Source: Nonomuraea pusilla
Lineage (GTDB): Bacteria; Actinomycetota; Actinomycetes; Streptosporangiales; Streptosporangiaceae
DNA: 64,000 nucleotides
Reading direction: 5' to 3'
NCBI RefSeq assembly: GCF_900109355.1
Contig: NZ_FOBF01000002.1
Span: 1-64,000, forward strand
Under the pieces are notes generated by a model that did no database searches, was not told where the DNA came from, and worked only from the letters and a program-made list of their open reading frames with translations. The position numbers were made by a program, and so were the translations under genes. Shown one piece after another: positions 33,450-42,153 of this stretch (its first letter is position 1; every line of letters begins with the position of its first letter).

Positions 33450-34073
33450 TCACAGGTGCGGGCTGAGGTAGACGGTGAACAGGATCGCGAGCCACACCGC
33501 GTCGATGAAGTGCCAGTAGAAGCCGACGAGGCGTACGCGTTCGTGGCGTCTGCGGGTGAACTTGCCCCTGAACGCCCCGGCGACGGTGAAGGCGAGCATG
33601 GCCAGCCCCACGGCGACGTGGGTGCCGTGGAAGCCGGTGATCACGTAGAACAGGGAGGCGTACGCGTCCCGCGTCCAGGTGTACTGCTCCAGCTTGGTGT
33701 GGTACTCGGTGCCCTGCAGGACCAGGAACGCGGCGCCCAGCAGCAGGGTGAGCGCGAGCGCCAGCCTGAACCTGCCCTGGTGGCCCTTGCGGACCGCCCA
33801 GTCGGCCCAGAGCATCGGCCCGCTGCTGGACAGCAGCACCGCGGTCATGATCAGGGGTTTGGCCAGTTCCGGCTTGTCGATGCCGTCGGGCGGCCAGACG
33901 CCGGCGGTGGTGAACCTGATGTAGAAGTACGAGGCGAGCAGGCAGGCGAAGATGGTGGCCTCGGTCGCCACGAACAGCACCATGCCCCACCACGCGGGCG
34001 TGTGCCCGAACGCGGGGCTGGCGAGGGCCTGCGGCGTGGTCGCCGCGCCGATCGTCCGGCCGGCGGAGGTCAT
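33450..34073 (-). CDS. ctaE: cytochrome c oxidase subunit III
   Basis: A 207-residue subunit III with five helices, the usual length for actinobacterial and caa3 enzymes that lack the first two helices. Conserved segments include WWGMVLFVATEATIFACLLA, the FHGTHVAVGLAML block and the ending YWHFIDAVWLAILFTVYL. It stabilises proton uptake of subunit I. The ATG overlaps the ctaD stop (ATGA). Confidence 0.95.
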   Translation of the reverse strand: MTSAGRTIGAATTPQALASPAFGHTPAWWGMVLFVATEATIFACLLASYFYIRFTTAGVWPPDGIDKPELAKPLIMTAVLLSSSGPMLWADWAVRKGHQGRFRLALALTLLLGAAFLVLQGTEYHTKLEQYTWTRDAYASLFYVITGFHGTHVAVGLAMLAFTVAGAFRGKFTRRRHERVRLVGFYWHFIDAVWLAILFTVYLSPHL

Positions 34074-36109
34074 GCCGGGCCTCCTCCCGTCCCGCCCGCC
34101 GCGGCGGGTTCCCGTTCCTCAGGCCCCGTACGGCCCCCTGACGGGCGGTCCCACGGCCAGAGCCACCACGCGATCGTCACGGCGAACACGGCGGCGGCGA
34201 CCACGGCCACCGCCCCGCCTCCCAGCAGCAGCGCCAGCACGGCGACGAACAGGGTCGCCGCGGCGACCAGGGGCACCACGCTGTCCTCCGGCATCTCCAG
34301 CGCGCGTTCCGCCTCGCCGTCCAGCTCCGTGGTGCGCAGCACCTCGTGCCCGCCGGCCAGCACGCGGTCCTCGGCCCGGCCGCCCTCGGTGAAGGAGGCG
34401 AGGCTGCGGCGGTCCCACAGCGGGTGCAGGCTGTGCACGGCCGGCACGACCGCGAAGTTGTACGGTTTCGGCGGGCTGGCCGTCGCCCACTCCAGCGTGT
34501 CGCCGCCCCACGGGTCGGGCGGAGCGGGGCGGCCGCGGCGCAGGCTGTGGACGAACGTGCCCAGCGCGATGAGCAGCCCCACGCCGAAGACGTACGCGCC
34601 CACGGTGGACAGCAGGTTCCACGCGTCCCACCCCAGTCCGGAGGAGAAGGTGTAGACCCGCCGGGGCATGCCGAGCAGCCCGCTGACGTGCATGGGGAAG
34701 AAGGCGAGGTTGAACCCGGCGAAGCTGGTCCAGAAGGACCAGCGCCCCGCCCGTTCGCTGGTCATGCGCCCGGTGAACTTCGGCCACCAGTGGAACAACC
34801 CGGCCACGATCGGGAAGACCGCCCCGCCGACCAGGACGTAGTGGAAGTGCGCGACGACGAAGTACGAGTCGGTGACCTGCTGGTCGAACGCCACGACGGC
34901 GAACATGACCCCGGTGACCCCGCCGAGCACGAACAGCACGATGAAGCCCGCCACCCACATCAGCGGCACGCCCACGACCAGGCGGCCCATGAGCAGCGTC
35001 GCCAGCCAGGAGAACATCTGGATGCCGGCCGGGATCGTGATGACGATGCTGGCGGCCGAGAAGAAGGTCAGCGAGAGCTGCGGCAGCCCGACCGCGAACA
35101 TGTGGTGCACCCACACGCCGAAGCTGATGATCCCGGTGGCGACGGTGGCCAGCACGATGAGGTTGTAGGCGGCGATCGGCCGCCTGGCGAACACCGGCAC
35201 CACGGCCGAGACGATGCCGAGCGCGGGCAGCACGATGATGTACACGTCGGGGTGGCCGAACAGCCAGAACAGGTGCTGCCAGAGCACCGCGTCGCCGCCG
35301 CCGGCGGGCTGGAAGAACTTCGTGCCGAAGCGCCGGTCCAGGAACAGCAGGGCGTTGGCCACGTTGAGCGGCGGCAGCGCGAACACCACCATGAACGACG
35401 TCACGACCAGCGCCCACACGAACACCGGCACCCGGTTCAGCGCCATGCCGGGGGCGCGCAGCTTCAGCGCCGTCGAGATGAAGTTGATCGCGCCGGCGGT
35501 CGTGGACACGCCGAGGAACAGCAGGCCGAGGCTGTAGACGTCGAGGTTGGCGCCGGGGGAGTAGGCCGGCCCGGTGAGCGGCACGTACGCGAACCACCCG
35601 CCGTTCGGCGCGGCGCGGAACAGCAGGCTGGAGAACATGAGCACGCCCGCCGCCGCGAAGACCCAGTAGCCGAAGGCGTTGAGCCGGGGGAAGGCCATGT
35701 CGCGGGTGCCCAGCATGAGCGGGAACAGGAAGTTGCCGAACCCGAACAGCATCGGGGTGGCGAACAGGAAGATCATGGCGGTGCCGTGCACGGTGAAGAG
35801 CTGGTCGTACGCGGCGGGGGAGACGACCTTCGCGTCGGGCACGGCGAGCTGGGTGCGCATGACGAGGGCGTCCAGCCCGGCCAGGACGAAGTACAGCGCG
35901 GCCGTCACCATGTAGCGGCGCCCGATGCGTTTGTGGTCCACGGTCGTGAACCAGCCGCGCAGCCCGTGCGACTCCGGCCATCTCGCCGCGACCCGGGCGC
36001 CGGCCAGCCGTTCGGCCGCGTCGTTCGCCGCCTCGGCGTGCGGGACGCCGCGCCTGTCCACCTCGTCGTCCACCTCGTCGTCCACCTTGTCGTCCACCTC
36101 GATGTCCAC
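34070..36109 (-). CDS. ctaD: cytochrome c oxidase subunit I with C-terminal extension
   Basis: A 679-residue haem-copper oxidase subunit I, about 100 residues longer than usual at the C-terminus, where two extra hydrophobic helices may be a fused subunit IV-like part. Twelve core helices carry low-spin haem and Cu-B ligands (TVHGTAMIF, GHPDVY, VWVHHMFAVGLP, VAHFHYVLVG). The D-channel glutamate of the HPEVY motif is Asp here (GHPDVYIIVLP), while the cross-linked Tyr is kept. The N-terminus begins with an acidic VDDEVDDK repeat of 12-bp units. The GTG at 36109 has AGGAGA upstream and lies nine bases after ctaC. Confidence 0.95.
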   Translation of the reverse strand: MDIEVDDKVDDEVDDEVDRRGVPHAEAANDAAERLAGARVAARWPESHGLRGWFTTVDHKRIGRRYMVTAALYFVLAGLDALVMRTQLAVPDAKVVSPAAYDQLFTVHGTAMIFLFATPMLFGFGNFLFPLMLGTRDMAFPRLNAFGYWVFAAAGVLMFSSLLFRAAPNGGWFAYVPLTGPAYSPGANLDVYSLGLLFLGVSTTAGAINFISTALKLRAPGMALNRVPVFVWALVVTSFMVVFALPPLNVANALLFLDRRFGTKFFQPAGGGDAVLWQHLFWLFGHPDVYIIVLPALGIVSAVVPVFARRPIAAYNLIVLATVATGIISFGVWVHHMFAVGLPQLSLTFFSAASIVITIPAGIQMFSWLATLLMGRLVVGVPLMWVAGFIVLFVLGGVTGVMFAVVAFDQQVTDSYFVVAHFHYVLVGGAVFPIVAGLFHWWPKFTGRMTSERAGRWSFWTSFAGFNLAFFPMHVSGLLGMPRRVYTFSSGLGWDAWNLLSTVGAYVFGVGLLIALGTFVHSLRRGRPAPPDPWGGDTLEWATASPPKPYNFAVVPAVHSLHPLWDRRSLASFTEGGRAEDRVLAGGHEVLRTTELDGEAERALEMPEDSVVPLVAAATLFVAVLALLLGGGAVAVVAAAVFAVTIAWWLWPWDRPSGGRTGPEEREPAAAGGTGGGPA

Positions 36110-36118
36110 GGCGTTCTC

Positions 36119-37189
36119 CTAGTGCAGCGTCTCGAGGTAGGCGATGAGCGCGCGCAGCTCGACGGGGCCGAGCGGCTGCGGCGGCATGAGGTTGCCCGGC
36201 TTGACGGTCTGCGAGTCGGAGATCCAGCCGCCGAGCCAGCCCGGCGTGTTGGGGACGGTCCCCGCGCCGAGGTAGCGCCGCCCGGCCAGGTGGGTGAGGT
36301 CCGGCCCGACCCGTCCGGCGGCGGAGGTGCCGCGTACCGTGTGGCAGGAGGCGCACGAGGACGACTCCAGCACCTTCCGCCCGGCCGCCGCCCGCGCGTC
36401 CGCCGGGGGCGGCGCGGGACGCGCCTGTCCCGCCAGCCACGACGCGAACTCCTCCGGGCGCTGCGCCACCACCTCGAACGCCATGCGGGCGTGCTGGGTG
36501 CCGCAGTACTCGGCGCACTGCCCCCGGTAGGCGCCGGGACGCTCCGCGCGCACCCACATGTCGTTCACCCGGCCCGCCACCAGGTCGGTCTTCGGCGCGA
36601 GCTGCGGCACCCAGAAGCTGTGGTTGACGTCCGCCGTCCGCAGCCGCAGGTGCACCGTCCTTCCGACGGGGACGTGGATCTCGTTCGCCGTCACCGCGCC
36701 GTTCTCCGGGTAGCGGACCTCCCACCACCACTGGTGGCCCGTCACCTCGACGACGAGTTCGCCCGGGTCCTTCGGGTCGGACAGCGCCTCCAGGTCCCGC
36801 AGGCCCACGGCGTAGACCAGGGTGAGGATGGCGGCGGGGACCGCGACGCCGAGGACGACCACCAGCCGGTTCCCCTGCCCCGTCCTGACCTTCACGTCCG
36901 GGCCGCGGCGGCGGGCCAGCGCCCACAGCAGCAGCACGGTGACCACGACGACGACGCCCGCCGAGATGCCGAACAGCAGCCACCACAGGCCCGCGACCCG
37001 CCGCGCGCCGAACCCGGCGGGCGCGAGCGCCGACGGGCCGCCCTGACCGCCCTGGCCGCCTTCGCCGCACGAGGCCGCGAGGGGCAGGACGAGCAGGACG
37101 AGCAGCACGAGCGGGGAACGGCGGCCCGCCGCGCGGTGGCGCGCACGCGCGAGCCTCCGCTCGCGTGCCGGCCCGGATCTCGCCACCAC
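36119..37189 (-). CDS. ctaC: cytochrome c oxidase subunit II with fused cytochrome c (caa3 type)
   Basis: About 356 residues. A lipoprotein signal (LPLAASC) and two membrane helices precede the cupredoxin domain with the CuA site (NHSFWVPQL, then CAEYCGTQHARM). A class I cytochrome c domain with CASCH and a Met in NLMPPQPLG is fused at the C-terminus, the defining trait of caa3 oxidases. The GTG at 37189 is preferred because the signal peptide then has normal length; the longest frame starts at 37261. It heads the minus-strand operon and is divergent from ccmC. Confidence 0.94.
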   Translation of the reverse strand: MVARSGPARERRLARARHRAAGRRSPLVLLVLLVLPLAASCGEGGQGGQGGPSALAPAGFGARRVAGLWWLLFGISAGVVVVVTVLLLWALARRRGPDVKVRTGQGNRLVVVLGVAVPAAILTLVYAVGLRDLEALSDPKDPGELVVEVTGHQWWWEVRYPENGAVTANEIHVPVGRTVHLRLRTADVNHSFWVPQLAPKTDLVAGRVNDMWVRAERPGAYRGQCAEYCGTQHARMAFEVVAQRPEEFASWLAGQARPAPPPADARAAAGRKVLESSSCASCHTVRGTSAAGRVGPDLTHLAGRRYLGAGTVPNTPGWLGGWISDSQTVKPGNLMPPQPLGPVELRALIAYLETLH

Positions 37190-37382
37190 CTCGTCCCGCC
37201 TCCTCCGCGTGTGAATGCCCTGATAGCCACCTTGCGCGGCCGACCCCCCGGCCATCCCCAATCCGGGGGAAAGAGTCGATCATCTTCGTCGTATCCCCTC
37301 GTCACGTCCGCTACGGGACGTATAGGTCTTCGCTTGGGGGAGCGGCGCTGCGGCTCCGGCCGCGACGACATGGAGGACTCAG

Positions 37383-38159
37383 GTGGCGAACAGCGGGACC
37401 ACGCGCGCGCGGAGCGGACAGGCGCAACGCACGGGACGTCCGGAACGTACGGAACGGGCACTGGGCGCGGGTGCGGGGGCCGCCGCGCTGGTCGCGCTGG
37501 TGCTCGGGCTGGCCGTCGCGCCGCCCGACGCCCTCCAGGGACAGCCCCAGCGCCTCATGTACGTCCACGTCCCCGCCGCGTGGACGGCGTACGCCGCCTT
37601 CGCCGTCGTCCTGGCGGCGGGCGCGGCCCACCTGCTGGGACGCCCGCCCTTCTGGGACCGCCTGGCGCGGGCGGCGGCCGAGCTCGGCGCGGGCATGACC
37701 GCCCTGGCCCTGGCGCTGGGCGTGCTGTGGGGCCGCCCGGTGTGGGGCGTCTGGTGGACGTGGGACCCGCGGATCGTCTCCACGGCCGCCATGCTGCTGG
37801 TCTACCTGGCCTGCCTCGGCGTGCGGGCCTGGCCCGCCGACCCGCGCGCGGGGGCCCGCGCGGCGGCGGTGACGGGGATCGCCGGCTTCGGCGTCGTCCC
37901 CGTGGTGCACTTCTCCGTGCTGTGGTGGCCCGCGCTGCACCAGCCGCCGTCCGTCCTCAGGCCCGCGGGAGCCGTGCCGGTCGACCCGCCGATGCTCGCC
38001 GCCCTCGCCGTGGGCGTCGTCGCCTTCCTGCTGGCGGGCGCCTGGGTGGTCACCCGCAGGGTGCGGGCGCTGGACGTCCGCCCGACCGTGCCCGTCCGCG
38101 TCCCCGCGGGGGCGCCCGCGCACCACGGGGAGCGCGTGCCGGCGGGGAGCGCGTGGTGA
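37383..38159 (+). CDS. ccmC: haem exporter/delivery protein CcmC
   Basis: A 258-residue six-helix protein of the HemeHandling family. The signature tryptophan-rich motif is clear (WGRPVWGVWWTWDPR), flanked by conserved histidines (YVHVPAAW, VVHFSVLWWPALHQP). CcmC binds haem externally and loads it on CcmE in System I cytochrome c maturation. The GTG start has GGAGGA five bases upstream. It opens a plus-strand operon divergent from ctaC, in a 193-base gap that contains a TATAGG box at 37321. No ccmA or ccmB is nearby. Confidence 0.92.
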   Translation: MANSGTTRARSGQAQRTGRPERTERALGAGAGAAALVALVLGLAVAPPDALQGQPQRLMYVHVPAAWTAYAAFAVVLAAGAAHLLGRPPFWDRLARAAAELGAGMTALALALGVLWGRPVWGVWWTWDPRIVSTAAMLLVYLACLGVRAWPADPRAGARAAAVTGIAGFGVVPVVHFSVLWWPALHQPPSVLRPAGAVPVDPPMLAALAVGVVAFLLAGAWVVTRRVRALDVRPTVPVRVPAGAPAHHGERVPAGSAW

Positions 38160-38248
38160 CCGGCTGGCTGTGGGTGGTGTCCGGATACCTGCTCACCGGG
38201 CTCGTCTGGGTGCTCTACGCGTTCTGCTCGGCCAGGCGGTGCCGGTGA
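38156..38248 (+). CDS. ccmD: CcmD-like small membrane protein
   Basis: A 30-residue protein starting with GTG inside the ccmC stop (GTGA) and ending inside the ccmE start. It is one hydrophobic helix (GWLWVVSGYLLTGLVWVLYA) followed by a basic tail (RRCR), exactly the outline of CcmD, which holds CcmC and haem-loaded CcmE together. Position between ccmC and ccmE is the usual one. It was found by reading the overlap. Confidence 0.8.
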   Translation: MTGWLWVVSGYLLTGLVWVLYAFCSARRCR

Positions 38249-38646
38249 TCCGGCGCGGCGGCGCGGGCCGCCGGAGGCTGCCGCTGCTCCTCGTCGTGGC
38301 CGGGGCCGCCGTGTTCTGCGTCCTGGCCGTGTCCGGCATGGGGCAGGGCCTCGTCTACTACCGCACGCCCACCGAGCTGGCCGGTCGGGCGGCCGATCCC
38401 GCGCACCGGCTCCGCGTCGCCGGGCTGGTCCTGCCCGGATCCGTGCGCGAGGACGGCGGCACGCTGCGCTTCCAGCTCACCGACGGCGTCACCCGCGTCG
38501 ACGTGGTCCACCGGGGCGAGCGCGCGCCGCTGTTCCGCGCCGGGCAGGGCGCGGTGGCCGAGGGCTCGCTGGGCGCGGACGGGCTGTTCCACTCGGACCG
38601 GCTGATGCTGAAGCACTCCGACGAGTACCGCGCCCAGGCCCCATGA
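38245..38646 (+). CDS. ccmE: cytochrome c-type biogenesis haem chaperone CcmE
   Basis: A 133-residue periplasm-facing haem chaperone with one N-terminal anchor helix and an OB-fold beta-barrel. The GLVYYRTPTEL segment after the helix is characteristic. The haem-attachment site is KHSDEY near the C-terminus, matching the HxxxY type in which His binds haem covalently and Tyr coordinates it. The GTG at 38245 overlaps the ccmD stop. It hands haem to CcmF. Confidence 0.92.
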   Translation: MIRRGGAGRRRLPLLLVVAGAAVFCVLAVSGMGQGLVYYRTPTELAGRAADPAHRLRVAGLVLPGSVREDGGTLRFQLTDGVTRVDVVHRGERAPLFRAGQGAVAEGSLGADGLFHSDRLMLKHSDEYRAQAP

Positions 38647-40607
38647 TCCCCCTCCTCGGGACGCTCGCCCTCGCATCGGGCCTCGCGGCCTCCGCCACGG
38701 GAGCCGTCGCGTGGCTGCGCCGCCCGTCCGGCCGCGGGCCCGCCCTGGCCGCCGCGGGCGTGCTGTGCTCCGCCGTGGCCGCGTTCCTCCTGCTCGAATG
38801 GGCCCTCATCACCCGGGACTTCGCCGTCGCGTTCGTCGCGGAGCACGGCGGGCGGGACGTCCCCCTGTACTACACCGTCACCGGCCTCTGGTCGGCGATG
38901 GAGGGCTCGCTGCTGCTGTGGCTCGTGATGCTCTGCGGCCACGCCTTCGCCGCGAGCCGCAGGCTGCCCGCGACGCAGGACAGGCCCGTCACCATGGTCG
39001 TGATCATGGTCGTGTGCGGGTGCTTCTTCGCGCTCACGCTGTTCGCGGCCAACCCCTTCGAGGCCGTGCCCCCGCCCGCCGACGGCCCAGGACCCGATCC
39101 GCTCCTGCGCAGCCACCCCTTCATGGGCCTGCACCCGCCGCTGCTCTACCTCGGCTACACCGGCTTCTGCGTGCCGTTCGCCCACGGCCTGGCCGCCCTC
39201 GTCACCGGCAGGGCAGGACGGGAGGCCGCCGAGGTGATGCGCCGGTGGACGCTGGCCGCGTGGGTCCCGCTGACCGCCGGCGTCGTCCTCGGCGCCTGGT
39301 GGTCGTACGGCGTCCTCGGCTGGGGCGGCTACTGGGAGTGGGACCCCGTCGAGAACGCCTCGATCATCCCCTGGTTCACCGCCACCGCGCTGCTGCACGC
39401 GCTCATGGTCCGCCGCCGCCGCGGCTCCCTGCGGGCCTGGACCGTGGCGCTGGCGGTCGCCACCTTCCTGCTCGTGCTCACCGGCACCTTCCTCACCCGC
39501 AGCGGGGTCGTCGCGAGCGTCCACTCCTTCACCAGGTCGTCCGTGGGGCCCGTGCTGCTGGGCGTCCTCGTCGCGGTGCTGGTCGCGGCCTGCGGCCTGC
39601 TCGTGTGGGGCTGGGACCGGCTCGCGGACGGCCCCCACCGGCGTGCCGACCGGCTCCCGCCGCTCTCCCGCGAGACGTTCCTGCTGGCGGCCGGGGCACT
39701 GCTGGTCGCCCTGGCCTTCACCGTGCTGCTCGGCACCCTGTTCCCCCTCCTCGTCCAGGCGGTCGGGGGCGAGCGAGTCTCCGTCGGGCCGCCCTACTAC
39801 GACCGGATGACGGTTCCCCTGGCGCTGGCGCTGCTCACCGCGATGGCGGTGGCCCCGCTGACCGGCTGGCGCGGCCCCGGGGCGCGGGCGGTGGCACGCC
39901 GGCTGGCGGGTCCGGCCGCGCTCGCCGCCGCGGTCGTCGCCGCGCTTGGCTTCCTCGCCGACGAACCGCCCGTGCCGCTCGTGTCGTCCGGGACGGCGGC
40001 GTTCGCGCTCGCCGCCGTCGCCGTCCGGCTGGCCGGCTCCGTACGGCACCGGGGGGCGGCCGCGCTCCTGCGGGCGGGCGGCCGCAGGAGGCTGGGCGGC
40101 CTCCTCGCCCACGCCGGCGTCGCCCTGGCCGCCGTCGCCGTGACGGCCTCGGCCGCCCACGCCACCACCCTGCAGACCCGGCTCCGCGTCGGCCAGACCG
40201 CGCAGGCCGCCGGGTACACCGTCCGGCTCGACGGCGTGGACCGGGAGCGCGCGGGCGACGAGATGAGCGTCGCGGCCCGCGTGACCGTCCTGCGCGACGG
40301 GCGGGCGATCGACATCCTGCGCCCGTCCCTGGTCTTCTACCCGTCGGCGGGGGGATCGGCGGTCGCCAGGCCCGCCGTCCGCACCCGGCTGCTCACCGAC
40401 CTCTACCTGGCGGTGTCCGAGGTGGACCAGGAGGCGGACGAGGTCGTCCTGCGCCTCGCCGTCAACCCGCTCATGGCTCTGCTCTGGGGCGCGGGCACGA
40501 CCGTAGCGCTGGGCGGCCTGATCGCCCTGACCGGCGGACCGGCGCGGCGGGAGCCGTCCGGGTGGCGCGGGACGGCGCGCGCGAGGATCGAGGAGCCGGT
40601 GGGATGA
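38643..40607 (+). CDS. ccmF: cytochrome c haem lyase subunit CcmF
   Basis: A 654-residue membrane protein with about fifteen helices. The WWD domain is present (WGGYWEWDPVENASIIPW), as is the GLWSAMEGSLLLWL segment. The periplasmic domain near the C-terminus (TLQTRLRVGQTAQAAGYTVR onward) precedes the last helix. CcmF with CcmH attaches haem from CcmE to CxxCH of apocytochromes. The start overlaps the ccmE stop (ATGA). Confidence 0.96.
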   Translation: MIPLLGTLALASGLAASATGAVAWLRRPSGRGPALAAAGVLCSAVAAFLLLEWALITRDFAVAFVAEHGGRDVPLYYTVTGLWSAMEGSLLLWLVMLCGHAFAASRRLPATQDRPVTMVVIMVVCGCFFALTLFAANPFEAVPPPADGPGPDPLLRSHPFMGLHPPLLYLGYTGFCVPFAHGLAALVTGRAGREAAEVMRRWTLAAWVPLTAGVVLGAWWSYGVLGWGGYWEWDPVENASIIPWFTATALLHALMVRRRRGSLRAWTVALAVATFLLVLTGTFLTRSGVVASVHSFTRSSVGPVLLGVLVAVLVAACGLLVWGWDRLADGPHRRADRLPPLSRETFLLAAGALLVALAFTVLLGTLFPLLVQAVGGERVSVGPPYYDRMTVPLALALLTAMAVAPLTGWRGPGARAVARRLAGPAALAAAVVAALGFLADEPPVPLVSSGTAAFALAAVAVRLAGSVRHRGAAALLRAGGRRRLGGLLAHAGVALAAVAVTASAAHATTLQTRLRVGQTAQAAGYTVRLDGVDRERAGDEMSVAARVTVLRDGRAIDILRPSLVFYPSAGGSAVARPAVRTRLLTDLYLAVSEVDQEADEVVLRLAVNPLMALLWGAGTTVALGGLIALTGGPARREPSGWRGTARARIEEPVG

Positions 40608-41140
40608 GCGCGGCGCGGCGTCTCGGCTGGATCGGCGTGGCCCTGCTGGTGCCCGGTCTGGCCGTGGTACTCGCCCACGGGCTGCGCACCGGCGAGGAGG
40701 CCGCCTCCGTCGCCGTCGCGCGGCGTCCCGCCCCCGCGCTGGAGGGCGCCACGCTGGACGGGCGGCGCGTCTCGCTCGCCGGGCTCCGCGGGCACGTCGT
40801 CGTGGTGAACGTCTGGGCCTCCTGGTGCGGGCCGTGCCGGGAGGAGTTCCCCTACCTGGTCGAGACCGCGCCGCGGCTCGCCGCCCGCGGAGTCCGTTTC
40901 CTCGGCCTGGACGTACGCGACGGGCTCGAACCCGCCAGACGCTTCGTCGAGGAGTTCGGCGCGCAGGACCTGCCGCACCTGTCCGACCCCGACGGCCGCC
41001 TCGCCCTGGACCTGGGGGCGTTCGGCGTGCCCGAGAGCTTCCTGGTCGACCGCGACGGGACGATCGTGCAGCACCTCCTCGGCCCGATGACCCCCCAGTG
41101 GGTCGAACGCCACGTCCTGCCCCTGCTGGACCCGCGGTGA
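40604..41140 (+). CDS. ccmG: thiol:disulfide oxidoreductase CcmG/ResA/TlpA-like
   Basis: A 178-residue membrane-anchored thioredoxin-fold protein. One N-terminal helix is followed by VVVVNVWASWCGPCREEFPY with the redox WCGPC motif, and the cis-proline side reads AFGVPESFLVDRDG, typical of CcmG/DsbE. It keeps the apocytochrome CxxCH cysteines reduced before haem ligation. ATGA overlap with ccmF. Confidence 0.94.
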   Translation: MSAARRLGWIGVALLVPGLAVVLAHGLRTGEEAASVAVARRPAPALEGATLDGRRVSLAGLRGHVVVVNVWASWCGPCREEFPYLVETAPRLAARGVRFLGLDVRDGLEPARRFVEEFGAQDLPHLSDPDGRLALDLGAFGVPESFLVDRDGTIVQHLLGPMTPQWVERHVLPLLDPR

Positions 41141-42153
41141 GCGGCGTGAGGTCCGTCCTGGCCGGAAGGCTCGCCGCGGTGGGGCTGGCCGTGCTGATCG
41201 CGCTGTCGTGCGCGGCGCTGTGGCGGTCGGCCCAGCAGGAGGCCGCGGCGCCGGTACGGGTCCAGGACGTGGCCGCTTCCCTGCGCTGTCCCGACTGCCA
41301 GACCGCGTCGGCAGCGGAGTCGTCGTCGCCGCTCGCCCAGGCGATGCGAGCGGAGATCGGCCGCCGGCTCGCCCTCGGATGGAGCGCCGACCGCATCCGG
41401 GACTACTTCCAGGAACGTTACGGCCCCTGGATCCTGCGGTCGCCTCCCGCGGAGGGGCTGTCGCTGGGGGCCTGGGCACTGCCGGTGGCCGTCCTGGCCG
41501 CCGGCTGCCTGCCCCTGGCCCGCCGCCTCCGGCGAGCGAGGGGCGCCGCGGCGACGACCGGCCCCACAACCCCCGCACCCGCCCGGCACGGCGACTCCAC
41601 GGCCGAACGCTCACAGGAGCCGGAGAACGCGACCTGGCAGGCGCGGGGCGGGGCGCGGGGTCGGGTGCGGGGGGCCGGGTGGGTGGCGGCACTGCTGTCG
41701 CTGGCCTGCGGGGGAGGCGTGCTGGCCGCCGCGCTGGCCGGCGGCCCCTCGCCGTCCCCGCCCGCCGACCCGGCCCGGGACGACGCCCGTCAGCCGGATG
41801 CGGGCGGCTATCTGGCCCGGGGGCGTGCCCTGCAGGCGGCGGGGGACGCGGAGCAGGCGGTGCTCGCGTTCGAGGCCGCCGCGGCTCTGCGTCCCGACGA
41901 CCGCGCACCGCGTTACCTGCTCGGCTTCGCCCTGGTCAAGGCCGGGCGGGCCGCCGAGGCCGTCACCCTGCTGCGCCCCCTGCGGGCCCGCCACCCGGAC
42001 GACCCCGACCTGCTCCTCGTGCTGGGCACGGCCGAGCTGACCGCGGACCCTCCCGCCGGCAGGCGCACGCTCGCCCGGTTCCTGTCCCTCGCGCCCGAGG
42101 GGCATCCGGCCGTCCCCGAAGTACGCCGTCTCCTGGAGGGAAACCCCCGATGA
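41137..42153 (+). CDS. ccmH: CcmH-CcmI fusion, cytochrome c maturation
   Basis: A 338-residue protein combining two System I parts. Residues about 1-130 are CcmH/CycL: signal helix, LRCPDCQ redox motif, the helical RLALGWSADRIRDYFQERYG stretch and a second helix. After a Pro-rich linker and another membrane helix, the C-terminal 120 residues hold TPR-like repeats (GYLARGRALQAAGDAEQAVL, APRYLLGFALVKAGRAAEAV) as in CcmI/CycH, which binds apocytochromes. The GTG overlaps the ccmG stop (GTGA). Confidence 0.9.
   Translation: MSGVRSVLAGRLAAVGLAVLIALSCAALWRSAQQEAAAPVRVQDVAASLRCPDCQTASAAESSSPLAQAMRAEIGRRLALGWSADRIRDYFQERYGPWILRSPPAEGLSLGAWALPVAVLAAGCLPLARRLRRARGAAATTGPTTPAPARHGDSTAERSQEPENATWQARGGARGRVRGAGWVAALLSLACGGGVLAAALAGGPSPSPPADPARDDARQPDAGGYLARGRALQAAGDAEQAVLAFEAAAALRPDDRAPRYLLGFALVKAGRAAEAVTLLRPLRARHPDDPDLLLVLGTAELTADPPAGRRTLARFLSLAPEGHPAVPEVRRLLEGNPR

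Noticed and set aside
34119-37283. 1054-codon frame running antisense-phase through ctaC and ctaD
   Set aside because: It is a shadow frame on the same strand with Arg-rich, low-complexity translation; the oxidase genes fit fully in other frames.
34346-38248. 1300-codon plus-strand frame across the oxidase genes
   Set aside because: The translation is a His/Arg/Glu-rich antisense shadow. Only its last 30 codons are real, as the ccmD-like gene in that frame.
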